NCBI RefSeq assembly: GCF_005403045.1
Contig: NZ_BJCL01000001.1
Span: 62,001-126,000, forward strand
From: Pseudaquabacterium pictum
Lineage (GTDB): Bacteria; Pseudomonadota; Gammaproteobacteria; Burkholderiales; Burkholderiaceae_C
Direction: 5' to 3'
Length of the DNA stretch: 64,000 nucleotides
Part shown: piece after piece, positions 1 to 8,615 of the stretch
How the letters are laid out: every line of letters begins with the position of its first letter
How positions within the stretch are numbered: position 1 is the first letter of the stretch
Position numbers and translations under genes: made by a program
The notes under the pieces: generated by a model
The model's database searches: none
What the model saw: only the letters and a program-made list of their open reading frames with translations
Told to the model about the DNA's origin: nothing

Positions 1-626
1 TCGAGATCGTCGGCGCCCAGCATGTGTTCGCCGAAGACCATGCGCCGCACGGCCACATGCACATCCGCTTCAACAACGTGCGGGTGCCCAAGGACAACAT
101 GTTGCTGGGCGAAGGCCGCGGCTTCGAGATCAGCCAGGTGCGCCTGGGCCCCGGCCGCATCCACCACTGCATGCGCTCCATCGGCGCGGCAGAGAAGGCG
201 CTGGACCTGATGGTCAAGCGTGGCGTCAGCCGCGAGGCCTTCGGCAAGAAGCTCGCCTGGCTGGGCGGCAACGTGGAGATCATCTCCCGCGCCCGCATCG
301 AGATCGAGGCCATGCGCCTGATGGTGCTGAAGGCCGCCAAGGCGATGGACGTGCTGGGCAACCGCGAGGCCCGCATCTGGGTGCACATGGTCAAGGCCAT
401 GATTCCCGAGCAGGTGTGCAAGATCATCGACCAGGCCATCCAGATGCACGGCGCCCTGGGCGTGAGCCAGCACACCCCGCTGGCCCACATGTACGCCCAG
501 CAGCGCACGCTGCGCCTGGCCGACGGCCCGGATGAGGTGCACCACCTGGTGGTGGGCCGCAGCGAGATCCAGCGCATGGAAGGCAACATGGACGACGCCA
601 GCATGTTGCAGGTCTTCCGGAACTGA
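1..626 (+). CDS. acyl-CoA dehydrogenase, ACAD10/11-like (3' part only)
   Basis: The gene enters from the left edge; the open frame runs from base 3 and encodes the last 207 residues. It is the C-terminal half of an FAD-dependent acyl-CoA dehydrogenase, covering the end of the middle beta domain and the helical domain. The stretches GPGRIHHCMR and LADGPDEVH are typical of the ACAD10/ACAD11 branch, in which the mammalian proteins carry a fused kinase domain. A separate kinase of that type lies close by (1281-2348, opposite strand). In that branch the enzyme oxidises or processes 2-methyl or 4-hydroxy acyl-CoAs, but the substrate here is inferred. The stop codon overlaps the next ATG by one base (TGATG), so translation is probably coupled. 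Confidence 0.9.
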   Translation, partial: EIVGAQHVFAEDHAPHGHMHIRFNNVRVPKDNMLLGEGRGFEISQVRLGPGRIHHCMRSIGAAEKALDLMVKRGVSREAFGKKLAWLGGNVEIISRARIEIEAMRLMVLKAAKAMDVLGNREARIWVHMVKAMIPEQVCKIIDQAIQMHGALGVSQHTPLAHMYAQQRTLRLADGPDEVHHLVVGRSEIQRMEGNMDDASMLQVFRN

Positions 627-1264
627 TGGCGCAGCCGACCGCAGCCTCGCCCGGCGGCGGCCTGGCGTCCGGCGAAGCGCTGCACGCCGGTCTGGACGAC
701 GGCTGGGTGCTGCCGGAACCGGCGGCACGCCAGGCTGTGCAGACGCGCAGCATGGTGTTCCGTAGTTTCCGGCGCGACGATGGCCTGATCGACATCGACG
801 CCCGCTTCGCCGACACCCGGCCGTTCGCCTACGACAACGCCTTCCGCGGTGCGTGCGAGGCCGGGTCGGCCCTGCACCACATGCAGCTGCGGGTGACGCT
901 GGACCGCAAGCGCACCATCGTGGCGCTGGTTTCCGCCATGCCCAGCACGCCGTACACCACCTGCACCAGCGTGCAGCCCAACTTCCAGCAGGTGGTGGGG
1001 CTGAACATGGGCCGCGGCTTCCGCAAGGCGCTGCGCGAGCGCCTGGGCGGCACCGAAGGCTGCACCCACATCGTGATGCTGCTCGACATGATGGCCGCCG
1101 CCGCGGTGCAGGCCTTTGCCAGCGACAACTACCGCCCGCGGGACCCTGGCGAGGCCGAACCGGTGCGGGTCTGGCGTGTCGATGAACTGGTCGACACCTG
1201 CTGGTCGTACAAGGCCGACGGGCCGGTGATGACCCGCATGCGGGCGATGAACCAGGGCCGCTGA
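626..1264 (+). CDS. DUF2889 family protein
   Basis: This 212-residue protein has no predicted signal peptide or membrane segment. It looks like the DUF2889 family: an N-terminal TRSMVF segment followed by RRDDGLIDI and D-T, a central LRVTLD segment, and a C-terminal GCTHIVMLLDMM segment. No biochemical function is established for this family that I know of. It starts within the stop codon of the acyl-CoA dehydrogenase and so shares its transcript. The family is often found among acyl-CoA genes in Burkholderiales, which suggests an accessory role in the same pathway; this is inference. Confidence 0.8.
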   Translation: MAQPTAASPGGGLASGEALHAGLDDGWVLPEPAARQAVQTRSMVFRSFRRDDGLIDIDARFADTRPFAYDNAFRGACEAGSALHHMQLRVTLDRKRTIVALVSAMPSTPYTTCTSVQPNFQQVVGLNMGRGFRKALRERLGGTEGCTHIVMLLDMMAAAAVQAFASDNYRPRDPGEAEPVRVWRVDELVDTCWSYKADGPVMTRMRAMNQGR

Positions 1265-1280
1265 GACCCTGGCAGGCGGC

Positions 1281-2348
1281 TCAGCGCCGCTCCAGCCGCT
1301 CCACCGCCGCCTCGGCCTGCGCCAGCGACTGCAGGATGCCGCGCTTCAGCCCGGCCATGTCCACGCCGTCGGTGCTCTTCTTGCCTTCCATGTAGCGGGC
1401 ATAGACGCCGTGCACGATGCAGGCCGATTTCCAGCGGTTGAAGCCGATGTAGAAATCCAGCTTGGACAGATCCCGCCCGGTGCGGGCGGCGTAGCGGTCG
1501 GCCAGCTCGGCGCGGCTGGCAAAGCCGGGCTGGGCGGTGGGCGGGTTGCCGCGCACCGCCGGCGGATCGTCAGGCTGGGCCCACTGGTTCAGCGCATAGG
1601 CCAGGTCGGCCAGCGGGTCGCCCAGGGTGCTGATCTCCCAGTCGACCACCGCGGCAATGCGGCCGTCGGCGCCCACCAGGGTGTTGTGCAGGCCGTAGTC
1701 GCCATGCACCACCCGGGCGGGGCCCTGGTCGGGCGTGTGGGCCAGGAAGTAGGCCTGCAGCGCATGGGCGCGCGGGTCATCGAGCTGGGCGCCTTCGATC
1801 GACGCATTCCAGCTGCGGTACCAGGTCTTGAGCTGGCGCTCGATGTACGCGTCCTTCTTGCCCAGGTCACTCAGCCCCACCGCGTCGGGATCGACCGCAT
1901 GCAGGTCGGCCAGCACGTCGATGAAGCTGTGCGACAGCGTCATGCGCAGCGGCGGCGGCGCCCAGCGGCGGGCATCGTCGGCGTTGTAGAGCGGATGGCC
2001 GTCGATGTGGCCCATCACGTAGAAGTGCGCGCCGGTGACCGCCGGGTCGTCGCAGAAGCCCAGCGCAGCCGGCACCGGCACCGGCGTGGGACCCAGCGCG
2101 CTGATCAGCGCCCACTCACGGCCCATGTCGTGGGCCTTGGGCAGCAGGTCGCCCATCGGCGGGCGGCGGATCACCGCGCGCTGGCCGTCGGCGTCTTCCA
2201 GCAGGTAGGTGAGGTTGCTGTGGCCACCTTCCAGGCGTGTCCAGCGCAGCGGCTGGCGCAGCGCAGGCACATGGGCGGCCAGCCAGGCTTCGACGGCCTC
2301 GCGCCGGTAGCCGACCGGGTCGGCGGTGGGGGTGGCGGGCGCGCTCAT
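1281..2348 (-). CDS. APH-fold phosphotransferase, ACAD10/11-LvaA type kinase
   Basis: A 355-residue kinase of the aminoglycoside phosphotransferase fold. The Brenner motif HGDYGLHN has His215 and catalytic Asp217, and the metal-binding DWE has Asp236. The glycine-rich N-lobe begins near LEGGHSNLTY. Proteins of this family are the separate bacterial counterparts of the kinase domain of ACAD10/11; LvaA of Pseudomonas putida phosphorylates 4-hydroxyvaleryl-CoA. The gene converges on the DUF2889/dehydrogenase pair and lies one base after the crotonase upstream, so it belongs to a leftward two-gene operon. An antibiotic resistance role is unlikely in this context. Confidence 0.85.
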   Translation of the reverse strand: MSAPATPTADPVGYRREAVEAWLAAHVPALRQPLRWTRLEGGHSNLTYLLEDADGQRAVIRRPPMGDLLPKAHDMGREWALISALGPTPVPVPAALGFCDDPAVTGAHFYVMGHIDGHPLYNADDARRWAPPPLRMTLSHSFIDVLADLHAVDPDAVGLSDLGKKDAYIERQLKTWYRSWNASIEGAQLDDPRAHALQAYFLAHTPDQGPARVVHGDYGLHNTLVGADGRIAAVVDWEISTLGDPLADLAYALNQWAQPDDPPAVRGNPPTAQPGFASRAELADRYAARTGRDLSKLDFYIGFNRWKSACIVHGVYARYMEGKKSTDGVDMAGLKRGILQSLAQAEAAVERLERR

Positions 2349-2349
2349 G

Positions 2350-3159
2350 TCAGGCGCCCTTGAACTGCGCCTTGCGCTTTTCCAGGAAGGCCATGCCGCC
2401 TTCGCGCGCGTCGGCCGAGTCGGCGCACTGCGCCTGGTGGGCGGCCTCGGTGGCCAGCCCTTCCTCGTAAGTCTGCGCCATCGCGCGGATCAGGCCCTGG
2501 CGCATCAGGCTGTAGGCGCGGGTCGGGCCGTTGGCCAGCCGTTCGGCCAGCGCGCCGGCGCGGGCCATCAGTTCGGCATCGTCCACCGCCGCGTGGATCA
2601 GGCCCCAGGCTTCGGCCTTCTCGGCCGGGATGCGCTCGCCCAGCATCATCATCTCGGTGGCGCGGGCCTTGCCGATCTGGCGCGCCAGCATCCAGGTGGT
2701 GCCGCCGTCGGGCACCAGGCCGATGTTGACGAAGGCCTCCAGGAAGTAGGCCGACCTGGCCGCCACAGTGAAATCCGCCGCCAGCGCCAGGCTGCAGCCG
2801 ATGCCGGCGGCCACGCCGTTGACCGCGGTGACCACCGGCATGTCCAGCTTGGCCAGCGCCAGCATGGTGGGGTTGTAGTGCTGGGTGAGCGCGCGGAAGG
2901 TGCCGGCGCCGCGGCCGGTGGCCGGTGCATCCCCACGGCCCGCCAGGTCGGCGCCGCTGCAGAAGGCGCGGCCCTCCCCGGTGATCAGCAGCGCACGGGC
3001 GCCCAGGCCGGGCAACTGCTGCAGTGCGGCACGGATCTCGTCGAACATCTGCGGCGGCGCGGCATTGAGCCGCTGCGGCCGGTTCAGCGTCAGCGTGGCC
3101 ACGCCGCCCTGCAGCGCCAGGCGGATGGTCTCGAAGGTGGGCAGGGCGTCGGTGGTCAT
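2350..3159 (-). CDS. enoyl-CoA hydratase/isomerase, PaaG-like
   Basis: A 269-residue crotonase-fold enzyme. NRPQRLNA, GEGRAFCSGADL (first oxyanion-hole segment) and NGVAAGIGCSLALAAD (second) follow in order. The NIGLVPDGG segment puts Asp where PaaG isomerases have their catalytic Asp, and the two Glu of classical hydratases are missing. A double-bond isomerase or ring-opening reaction on a CoA ester is therefore more likely than simple hydration. I start it at 3159 (MTTDALPTFE) because an upstream ATG at 3219 would put 20 proline-rich, non-conserved residues across the operator-like dyad. It diverges from the thiolase and is followed at one base by the kinase. Confidence 0.85.
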   Translation of the reverse strand: MTTDALPTFETIRLALQGGVATLTLNRPQRLNAAPPQMFDEIRAALQQLPGLGARALLITGEGRAFCSGADLAGRGDAPATGRGAGTFRALTQHYNPTMLALAKLDMPVVTAVNGVAAGIGCSLALAADFTVAARSAYFLEAFVNIGLVPDGGTTWMLARQIGKARATEMMMLGERIPAEKAEAWGLIHAAVDDAELMARAGALAERLANGPTRAYSLMRQGLIRAMAQTYEEGLATEAAHQAQCADSADAREGGMAFLEKRKAQFKGA

Positions 3160-3208
3160 GGCGGGCTCGGGTGGTGGGAAGAGGATGGCCGGCAGGGTAG
3201 GCGGGGCG

Positions 3209-3238
3209 ACAGTCGGCATCTGTCACCAGATGGACTGT
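3209..3238. promoter_or_regulatory. operator-like dyad between divergent hydratase and thiolase genes
   Basis: A nested inverted repeat: outer arms ACAGT/ACTGT and inner arms CATCTG/CAGATG around a TCAC centre. It lies 50 bp upstream of the hydratase start and about 60 bp upstream of the thiolase start, where one dimeric repressor could control both directions. No regulator gene is adjacent; a TetR- or GntR-type acyl-CoA regulator encoded elsewhere is a guess. Confidence 0.5.
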
Positions 3239-3298
3239 GATCGCCTGGGGCGCATGCCCACAATCGGCGCCTTCCCTCACCACCGCCGGAGATTGGCC

Positions 3299-4531
3299 AT
3301 GACCGAAGCCCTCATCATCGACGCCTGCCGCACCCCCCGCGGCATCGGCAAGCAGGGCAAGGGCGCCCTGGCCGACATGCACCCGCAGCACCTCGCCGCC
3401 AGCGTGCTGAAGGCCCTGGCCGAGCGCAACAACCTGAAGACCGCCGAGGTCGACGACATCATCTGGGGCACCAGCACCCAGAAGGGTGCCCAGGGCAACG
3501 ACATGGGCCGCATGGCCGCGCTGGATGCCGGCTACGACGTCAAGGCCAGCGGCATGACGCTGGACCGCTTCTGCGGCAGCGGCATCACCACGGTGAACCT
3601 GGCCACCGCGTCCATCATGTCCGGCATGGAAGACCTGGTGATCGCCGGCGGCTGCGAGATGATGAGCCTGACGGCCACGATGCGCGACGGCCCGGGCTTC
3701 ATGGACGCCGGCAACACCCGCCTGCGCGCCAAGCACCCGCAAAGCCACCAGGGCGTGTGCGCCGATGCCATCGCCACGCTGGAGGGCATCCCGCGCGAGG
3801 CGCTGGACGACCTGGCCCTGGTCAGCCAGCAGCGCGCGGCCGCGGCGATTGCCGGCGGCCACTTCAAGAAGAGCGTGGTGCCGGTCTACAAGGCCGATGG
3901 CTCGCTGGCGCTGGACCGCGAGGAGTTTCCCCGCCCGCAGACCACCCGCGAAGGCCTGGCCGGCCTGAAGCCCGCCTTCACCACCATGGCCGATGTGGAC
4001 CTGGACGGCCAGGGCACCACCTACCGCCGGCTGATCACCGCCAAGTACCCGGATCTGGACATCAACTTCGTGCACCACGCCGGCAACTCGTCGGGCGTGG
4101 TCGACGGCTCGGGCGCGCTGCTGCTGGCCTCGCCGGCCTATGCCAAGAAGAACGGCATGAAGGCCCGCGCCAAGGTCATCGCCTATGCCAACGTGGGCGA
4201 CAGCCCGACGCTGATGCTGAACGCGCCGGTGCCCGCCGCCCGCAAGGTGCTGGCCAAGGCCGGCCTGACGGTCGACGACATCGATCTGTGGGAGATCAAC
4301 GAGGCCTTCGCCGTGGTGGCCGAGAAGTTCATCCGCGACCTGCGCCTGAACCGCGACAAGGTCAACGTCAACGGCGGCGCCATGGCGCTGGGCCATCCGA
4401 TCGGCGCCACCGGTTCGATCCTGATCGGCACCCTGCTGGATGAGCTGGAGCGCCGTGACCTCAAGCGTGGCCTGGTGACGATGTGCGCCGCCGGCGGCAT
4501 GGCTCCGGCCATCATCATCGAACGCGTCTGA
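3299..4531 (+). CDS. acetyl-CoA C-acyltransferase (thiolase)
   Basis: A 410-residue degradative-type thiolase that cleaves 3-ketoacyl-CoA with CoA. The acyl-accepting Cys92 lies in DRFCGSGI, His366 in MALGHPIGATG and the second catalytic Cys396 in MCAAGG, so the active site is complete. The start at 3299 follows a CGGAG ribosome site. It heads a rightward operon with two acyl-CoA dehydrogenases and two SDRs, so it probably performs the last cleavage of a beta-oxidation-like route for an unusual acid. The chain length accepted cannot be told from sequence. Confidence 0.9.
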   Translation: MTEALIIDACRTPRGIGKQGKGALADMHPQHLAASVLKALAERNNLKTAEVDDIIWGTSTQKGAQGNDMGRMAALDAGYDVKASGMTLDRFCGSGITTVNLATASIMSGMEDLVIAGGCEMMSLTATMRDGPGFMDAGNTRLRAKHPQSHQGVCADAIATLEGIPREALDDLALVSQQRAAAAIAGGHFKKSVVPVYKADGSLALDREEFPRPQTTREGLAGLKPAFTTMADVDLDGQGTTYRRLITAKYPDLDINFVHHAGNSSGVVDGSGALLLASPAYAKKNGMKARAKVIAYANVGDSPTLMLNAPVPAARKVLAKAGLTVDDIDLWEINEAFAVVAEKFIRDLRLNRDKVNVNGGAMALGHPIGATGSILIGTLLDELERRDLKRGLVTMCAAGGMAPAIIIERV

Positions 4532-4555
4532 TCCCCATCCTGCCGGAGACCCGCC

Positions 4556-5734
4556 ATGGACCTGAGCTATTCGGCCGAAGAACTGGCCTTCCGCAACGAG
4601 GTGCGCAGCTGGCTGGCTGCCAACCTGCCTGAGGACATCCGCCAGAAGGTGGTGGGCTACCAGGGGCTGAGCAAGGACGACATCATCCGCTGGCACAAAA
4701 TCCTGGCCGCCAAGGGCTGGAGCGTGCCGCACTGGCCGGTGGAATGGGGTGGCACCGGCTGGAACATCACCCAGCGCTACATCTACGAGGAAGAGTTCGG
4801 CCTGATCGGCGCGCCGGCGCTGCCCAGCTTCGGCCCGTCGATGTGCGCCAGCGTGCTGCTGAAGTTCGGCTCGCCCGAGCAGAAGGCGCGCTACCTGCCG
4901 CGCATCCGCGAGGGCGACGATTTCTGGGTCCAGGGCTACTCCGAGCCGGGCTCGGGCTCCGACCTGGCATCGCTGAAGACCAGATGTGAACGGCAGGGCG
5001 ACAAGTACATCGTCAACGGCCAGAAGATCTGGACCACGCTGGGCCACTACGGCGACTGGATCTTCTGCCTGGTGCGCACCGACAACACCGGCAAGCGCCA
5101 GGAAGGCATCAGCTTCATCCTGATCGACATGAAGACCCCGGGCATCACCGTGCGTCCGCTGATCCTGATGGACGGCGGGCATGAGGTGAACGAGGTGTTC
5201 TTCGACAACGTCGAGGTGCCGGTCGAGAACCTGGTCCATGAGGAAGGCAAGGGCTGGACGGTGGCCAAGTACCTGCTCGGCCATGAGCGCATGGGCTCGG
5301 GCAACGTGGGCGGCAGCAAGCGCGAGCTGGTCACGCTGAAGGCGCTGGCCAAGCGCGAGCTGAAGAACGGCAAGCCCTTGATCGACGACCCGCGCTTCCG
5401 CGACAAGCTCTCACGCGTGGAGATCGAGCTGGACGCGCTCGAAGTCACCTCGATGCGTTTCCTCGACAAGATGCGCCGCACCGGCCAGCCGCCGGGGGCC
5501 GACGTCAGCATGCTGAAGATCCGCGGCACCGAGGTGCAGCAGATGATCACCGAGCTGATGATGCAGGCCGCCGGCCCCATGGCCCAGCCCTTCAAGGCGG
5601 TGGACAACGGCGCCATTGATTTCTTCACCAGCCGCCTGGCGCCGCGCTACTTCAACTACCGCAAGGCCAGCATCTACGCCGGGTCCAACGAGATCCAGCG
5701 CAACATCATCGCCAAGGCGAGCCTGGGCCTGTGA
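4556..5734 (+). CDS. acyl-CoA dehydrogenase, FadE type, first subunit of a pair
   Basis: A 392-residue acyl-CoA dehydrogenase of full length: N-terminal helical domain, the FAD/substrate segment QGYSEPGSGSDLASL near residue 128, KIWTTLG, and the C-terminal GSNEIQRNIIAKASLGL. The YEGT glutamate of medium-chain enzymes is replaced (YAGS), as in the branch that places its base elsewhere in the chain. It is followed at 10 bases by a second, divergent dehydrogenase, the arrangement seen for two-subunit enzymes of steroid and other side-chain degradation. I infer a heteromer with 5745-6863. Confidence 0.9.
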   Translation: MDLSYSAEELAFRNEVRSWLAANLPEDIRQKVVGYQGLSKDDIIRWHKILAAKGWSVPHWPVEWGGTGWNITQRYIYEEEFGLIGAPALPSFGPSMCASVLLKFGSPEQKARYLPRIREGDDFWVQGYSEPGSGSDLASLKTRCERQGDKYIVNGQKIWTTLGHYGDWIFCLVRTDNTGKRQEGISFILIDMKTPGITVRPLILMDGGHEVNEVFFDNVEVPVENLVHEEGKGWTVAKYLLGHERMGSGNVGGSKRELVTLKALAKRELKNGKPLIDDPRFRDKLSRVEIELDALEVTSMRFLDKMRRTGQPPGADVSMLKIRGTEVQQMITELMMQAAGPMAQPFKAVDNGAIDFFTSRLAPRYFNYRKASIYAGSNEIQRNIIAKASLGL

Positions 5735-5744
5735 GGACGACCCC

Positions 5745-6863
5745 ATGAACTTCGACTACAGCGACGAGCAGCAGCAGCTGGCCGACAGCCTGCAGAAATA
5801 CCTGACGCAGAACTACAGCTTCGAGCAGCGCAAGGCCATCCTGAACTCGGCCACCGGCACCAGCGACGCGGTGTGGACCACCTTCGCCGAAATGGGCCTG
5901 ACCTCGATCGCCTTGCCCGAGGCCGACGGTGGCTTCGGCGGCGGCGCGGTCGACCTGATGGCCGCGATGGAAGCCTGCGGCGAGGCCCTGGTGGTCGAGC
6001 CGCTGCTCGACACCGTCGGCCTGGCCGGCCGGCTGCTGGCGCGCTGCGGCTCGGCCGCACAGCGGGCGGCCTGGATGCCGGGGCTGATCGACGGCGCGGT
6101 GAAGCTGGCCTTTGCCGGCCTGGAGCCCGGACGCCGATACGACCTGGCGCCCGCCACCACCACCGCCACGCCCGAGGGCCCTGGCTGGGTGCTGTCGGGC
6201 ACCAAGTGCGTGGTGGTCGGTGCGCCCACGGCCACAAGGCTGATCGTGTCGGCCGCGGCACCGCAGGGCGCGAGCCTGTTCCTGGTCGACCCGGCGGCTG
6301 CCGGCGTGGCCCTGAACCCGAGCCGCACGGTGGACGGTCTGCGGGTGGCTGACATCACCTTCACCGGCGTGGTGGTGGGCGCCGATGCGCTGCTCGGCGC
6401 CGCCGGTGGCGCGCAGGCGGCCATTGACGAGGCACACGACTTCGCCACCGCGCTGCTGTGCGCCGATGCCGTGGGTGCGATGAAGAGCGCCTGCGACGCC
6501 ACGCTGGACTACATCAAGCAGCGCAAGCAGTTCGGCGTGGCCATCGGCAGCTTCCAGGTGCTGCAGCACCGCATGGTGGAGATGGTGATCTGCACCGAGC
6601 AGGCCCGGTCGCTGGCCATCAAGGCTGCGAGCACCGTCGACCATGCCAGCGACCCGGCCGAGCGCGCCCGTGTGGTGTCGGCCGCCAAGGTCAAGGTGGC
6701 CGATGCGGCCCGCCAGGTCAGCCAGGAGGCGGTGCAGCTGCACGGCGGCATGGGCATGACCGAGGAGCTGAAGGTCTCGCACACCTTCCGCCGCCTGACC
6801 ATGGCCCAGCAGCGCTTCGGCGATGCCGACCACCATCTGGAACGCTACGCCAGCTTGACCTGA
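5745..6863 (+). CDS. acyl-CoA dehydrogenase, second subunit of a pair
   Basis: A 372-residue member of the same superfamily but more divergent. It has the N-terminal DYSDEQQQLADSL helix, a middle domain that lacks a clear EPGSGSD segment, and the C-terminal LHGGMGMTEEL segment. The ATG at 5745 begins ten bases after the first subunit stops. In two-subunit FadE complexes one partner often lacks part of the FAD or catalytic site; the weaker middle-domain motif here fits such a partner, though that is inference. The SDR follows at 12 bases. Confidence 0.88.
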   Translation: MNFDYSDEQQQLADSLQKYLTQNYSFEQRKAILNSATGTSDAVWTTFAEMGLTSIALPEADGGFGGGAVDLMAAMEACGEALVVEPLLDTVGLAGRLLARCGSAAQRAAWMPGLIDGAVKLAFAGLEPGRRYDLAPATTTATPEGPGWVLSGTKCVVVGAPTATRLIVSAAAPQGASLFLVDPAAAGVALNPSRTVDGLRVADITFTGVVVGADALLGAAGGAQAAIDEAHDFATALLCADAVGAMKSACDATLDYIKQRKQFGVAIGSFQVLQHRMVEMVICTEQARSLAIKAASTVDHASDPAERARVVSAAKVKVADAARQVSQEAVQLHGGMGMTEELKVSHTFRRLTMAQQRFGDADHHLERYASLT

Positions 6864-6875
6864 CCGGAGCCCGCC

Positions 6876-7682
6876 ATGGGAGACAGACTGCAAGGCAAGG
6901 TGGCCATCATCACCGGGGCTGGCTCGGGCATCGGCCGCGCCTCGGCGCTGCTGTTCGCGGCCGAAGGCGCGAAGCTGGTGCTGGGCGACAAGACGGATGC
7001 GGTGCGCGATGTGGCGAAAGCCATCGTGGCCAGCGGCGGCCAGGCCACCGCGTTCCAGATGGACGCTGGCGTGGAAGCCGATGTGGCCCACCTGGTGGCG
7101 GCCGCGCAGGCGGCCTACGGCCGGCTGGATGTGGCCTTCGCCAACGCCGGCATCGCCGGTGGCATGGCCAGCATCTTCGAGGCCACGCCCGAGCTGTGGA
7201 CCGAGGTGCTGCGCGTCAACCTGATCGGCCCCTGGCTGATGGTCAAGCATGCCGGCAAGGCCATGGCCGATGCGGGCCACGGCGGTTCCATCATCTGCAC
7301 CGCCAGCGTGGCCGGCATCCGCTCCGGCGCCGGCGGGCCGGCGTACTCGGCCAGCAAGGCCGGCGTGATCAACCTGGCGATGGTGTCGGCCCAGCAGCTG
7401 TGCGAGACCGGTGTGCGCGTCAACGCCCTCTGCCCGGGGCTGACCGAGACCGGCATGACCGCGCCCACCTTCAACTACGCCAAGGACAAGGGCGTGACCC
7501 ACAAGCTGGGCCGCCTGAACCCGCTGCGCCGCGCCGCCCAGCCCGAGGAACTGGCCAACGTGGCCCTGTTCCTGGCCAGCGACCAGAGCAGCTATGTCAA
7601 CGGCCAGGCCATCGCGGTGGACGGCGGGCTCAGCAGCTCGCACCCGGTCACCCGGCAGCTGCCCGGCCAGACAGCGGTCTGA
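6876..7682 (+). CDS. SDR family NAD(P)-dependent oxidoreductase
   Basis: A 268-residue classical short-chain dehydrogenase. It shows the dinucleotide motif TGAGSGIG near residue 14, NAG, a catalytic Ser in CTASVAG, and Tyr157/Lys161 in YSASK. An acidic residue after the second strand (LGDKTD) suggests NAD rather than NADP. In this operon it most likely oxidises a 3-hydroxyacyl-CoA or a related alcohol. The start at 6876 follows a CGGAG ribosome site 12 bases after the dehydrogenase. Confidence 0.87.
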   Translation: MGDRLQGKVAIITGAGSGIGRASALLFAAEGAKLVLGDKTDAVRDVAKAIVASGGQATAFQMDAGVEADVAHLVAAAQAAYGRLDVAFANAGIAGGMASIFEATPELWTEVLRVNLIGPWLMVKHAGKAMADAGHGGSIICTASVAGIRSGAGGPAYSASKAGVINLAMVSAQQLCETGVRVNALCPGLTETGMTAPTFNYAKDKGVTHKLGRLNPLRRAAQPEELANVALFLASDQSSYVNGQAIAVDGGLSSSHPVTRQLPGQTAV

Positions 7683-7712
7683 CACCGACACCACAACAAC
7701 CAGGAGACAGCC

Positions 7713-8489
7713 ATGTACCAACCCTTCGACCTGAGCGGCCGCGGCGTCGTCGTCACCGGCGGCAATGGCGGCATCGGCCTGGGCATGGCCCGGGCGCTGC
7801 TGGCCTCCGGCGCCAAGGTGTCGATCTGGGGCAACCGGGCCGAGAAGACCGAGGCCGCCCGCGCCCAGCTGGCCGCCGAGTGTGGTGATGCCAGCCGGGT
7901 GCATGCGCTGGTGTGCGACGTGGGCGACGAGGCCCAGGTCGACATCGCGTTTGCGCAGTCGGTGGCGGCGATCGGCAACGTGCATGCCTGCTTCGCCAAT
8001 GCCGGCGTGTCCGGCAAGGGCAACATGGTGATGGACATGACGCTCGACGAGTTCCGCCGGGTGCAGCGCATCAACGTGGAGGGGGTGTTCCTGACCTTCC
8101 GCGCGGCTGCGCGCCACATGGCTGCGCACGGCCAGGGCGGATCGCTGGTGGCGACCGCCAGCACCGCGGCGGTGGAGGGCGCCGCCCGCAACAGCCACTA
8201 TGGCGCCAGCAAGGGCGCGGTGACGGCCTTCGTGCGCGCGCTGGCGGTGGAACTGGCGCGCCACAAGATCCGGGTCAACAGCATCCTGCCGGGCTGGATC
8301 GTGACCGAGATGACCGAGAAGTCGGTGGGCAACGACAAGTTCGCCGGCGCGGTGATGCCGCGCATTCCGGCCCGCCGCTGGGGCGAGATCGATGACTTCG
8401 GCGGCATCGCCGTCTACCTCGCCAGCAACGCGGCCGCCTACACCACCGGCGAGCAGTTCATCATCGACGGCGGCTACACCAAGTTCTGA
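7713..8489 (+). CDS. SDR family NAD(P)-dependent oxidoreductase
   Basis: A 258-residue classical short-chain dehydrogenase with TGGNGGIG, NAG, Ser in ATASTAAVEG, and Tyr163/Lys167 in YGASK. It lies 30 bases after the previous SDR behind a CAGGAGACAG ribosome site and closes the thiolase operon. The two SDRs are not close copies of each other, so they probably serve successive steps or different stereochemistry. The substrate is not deducible. Confidence 0.86.
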   Translation: MYQPFDLSGRGVVVTGGNGGIGLGMARALLASGAKVSIWGNRAEKTEAARAQLAAECGDASRVHALVCDVGDEAQVDIAFAQSVAAIGNVHACFANAGVSGKGNMVMDMTLDEFRRVQRINVEGVFLTFRAAARHMAAHGQGGSLVATASTAAVEGAARNSHYGASKGAVTAFVRALAVELARHKIRVNSILPGWIVTEMTEKSVGNDKFAGAVMPRIPARRWGEIDDFGGIAVYLASNAAAYTTGEQFIIDGGYTKF

Positions 8490-8541
8490 GCGGCCGGCCG
8501 GCAGGCCGCCGCCCCCGGCGGGTGCAGAATCGTGACCGAGT

Positions 8542-8559
8542 CCACCGGCCTGCCGGTGG
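8542..8559. terminator. hairpin after the thiolase/SDR operon
   Basis: A perfect 7-bp stem CCACCGG/CCGGTGG with a 4-base loop lies 53 bases after the SDR stop codon. No T run follows, so it may slow transcription or protect an RNA end rather than be a full intrinsic terminator. Confidence 0.35.
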
Positions 8560-8615
8560 CCCGACGGCATGCGGCCCGCCGCTCCAGGGCCTGCGGATCG
8601 ATCAAGGAGAAAGCA

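Noticed and set aside
1281-2348. Aminoglycoside resistance gene
   Set aside because: The fold is shared, but the sequence type and acyl-CoA neighbours point to the ACAD10/11-LvaA kinase group.
2345-5284. 979-codon minus-strand frame across thiolase and dehydrogenase
   Set aside because: Shadow of the plus-strand thiolase and acyl-CoA dehydrogenase; no motif in its translation.
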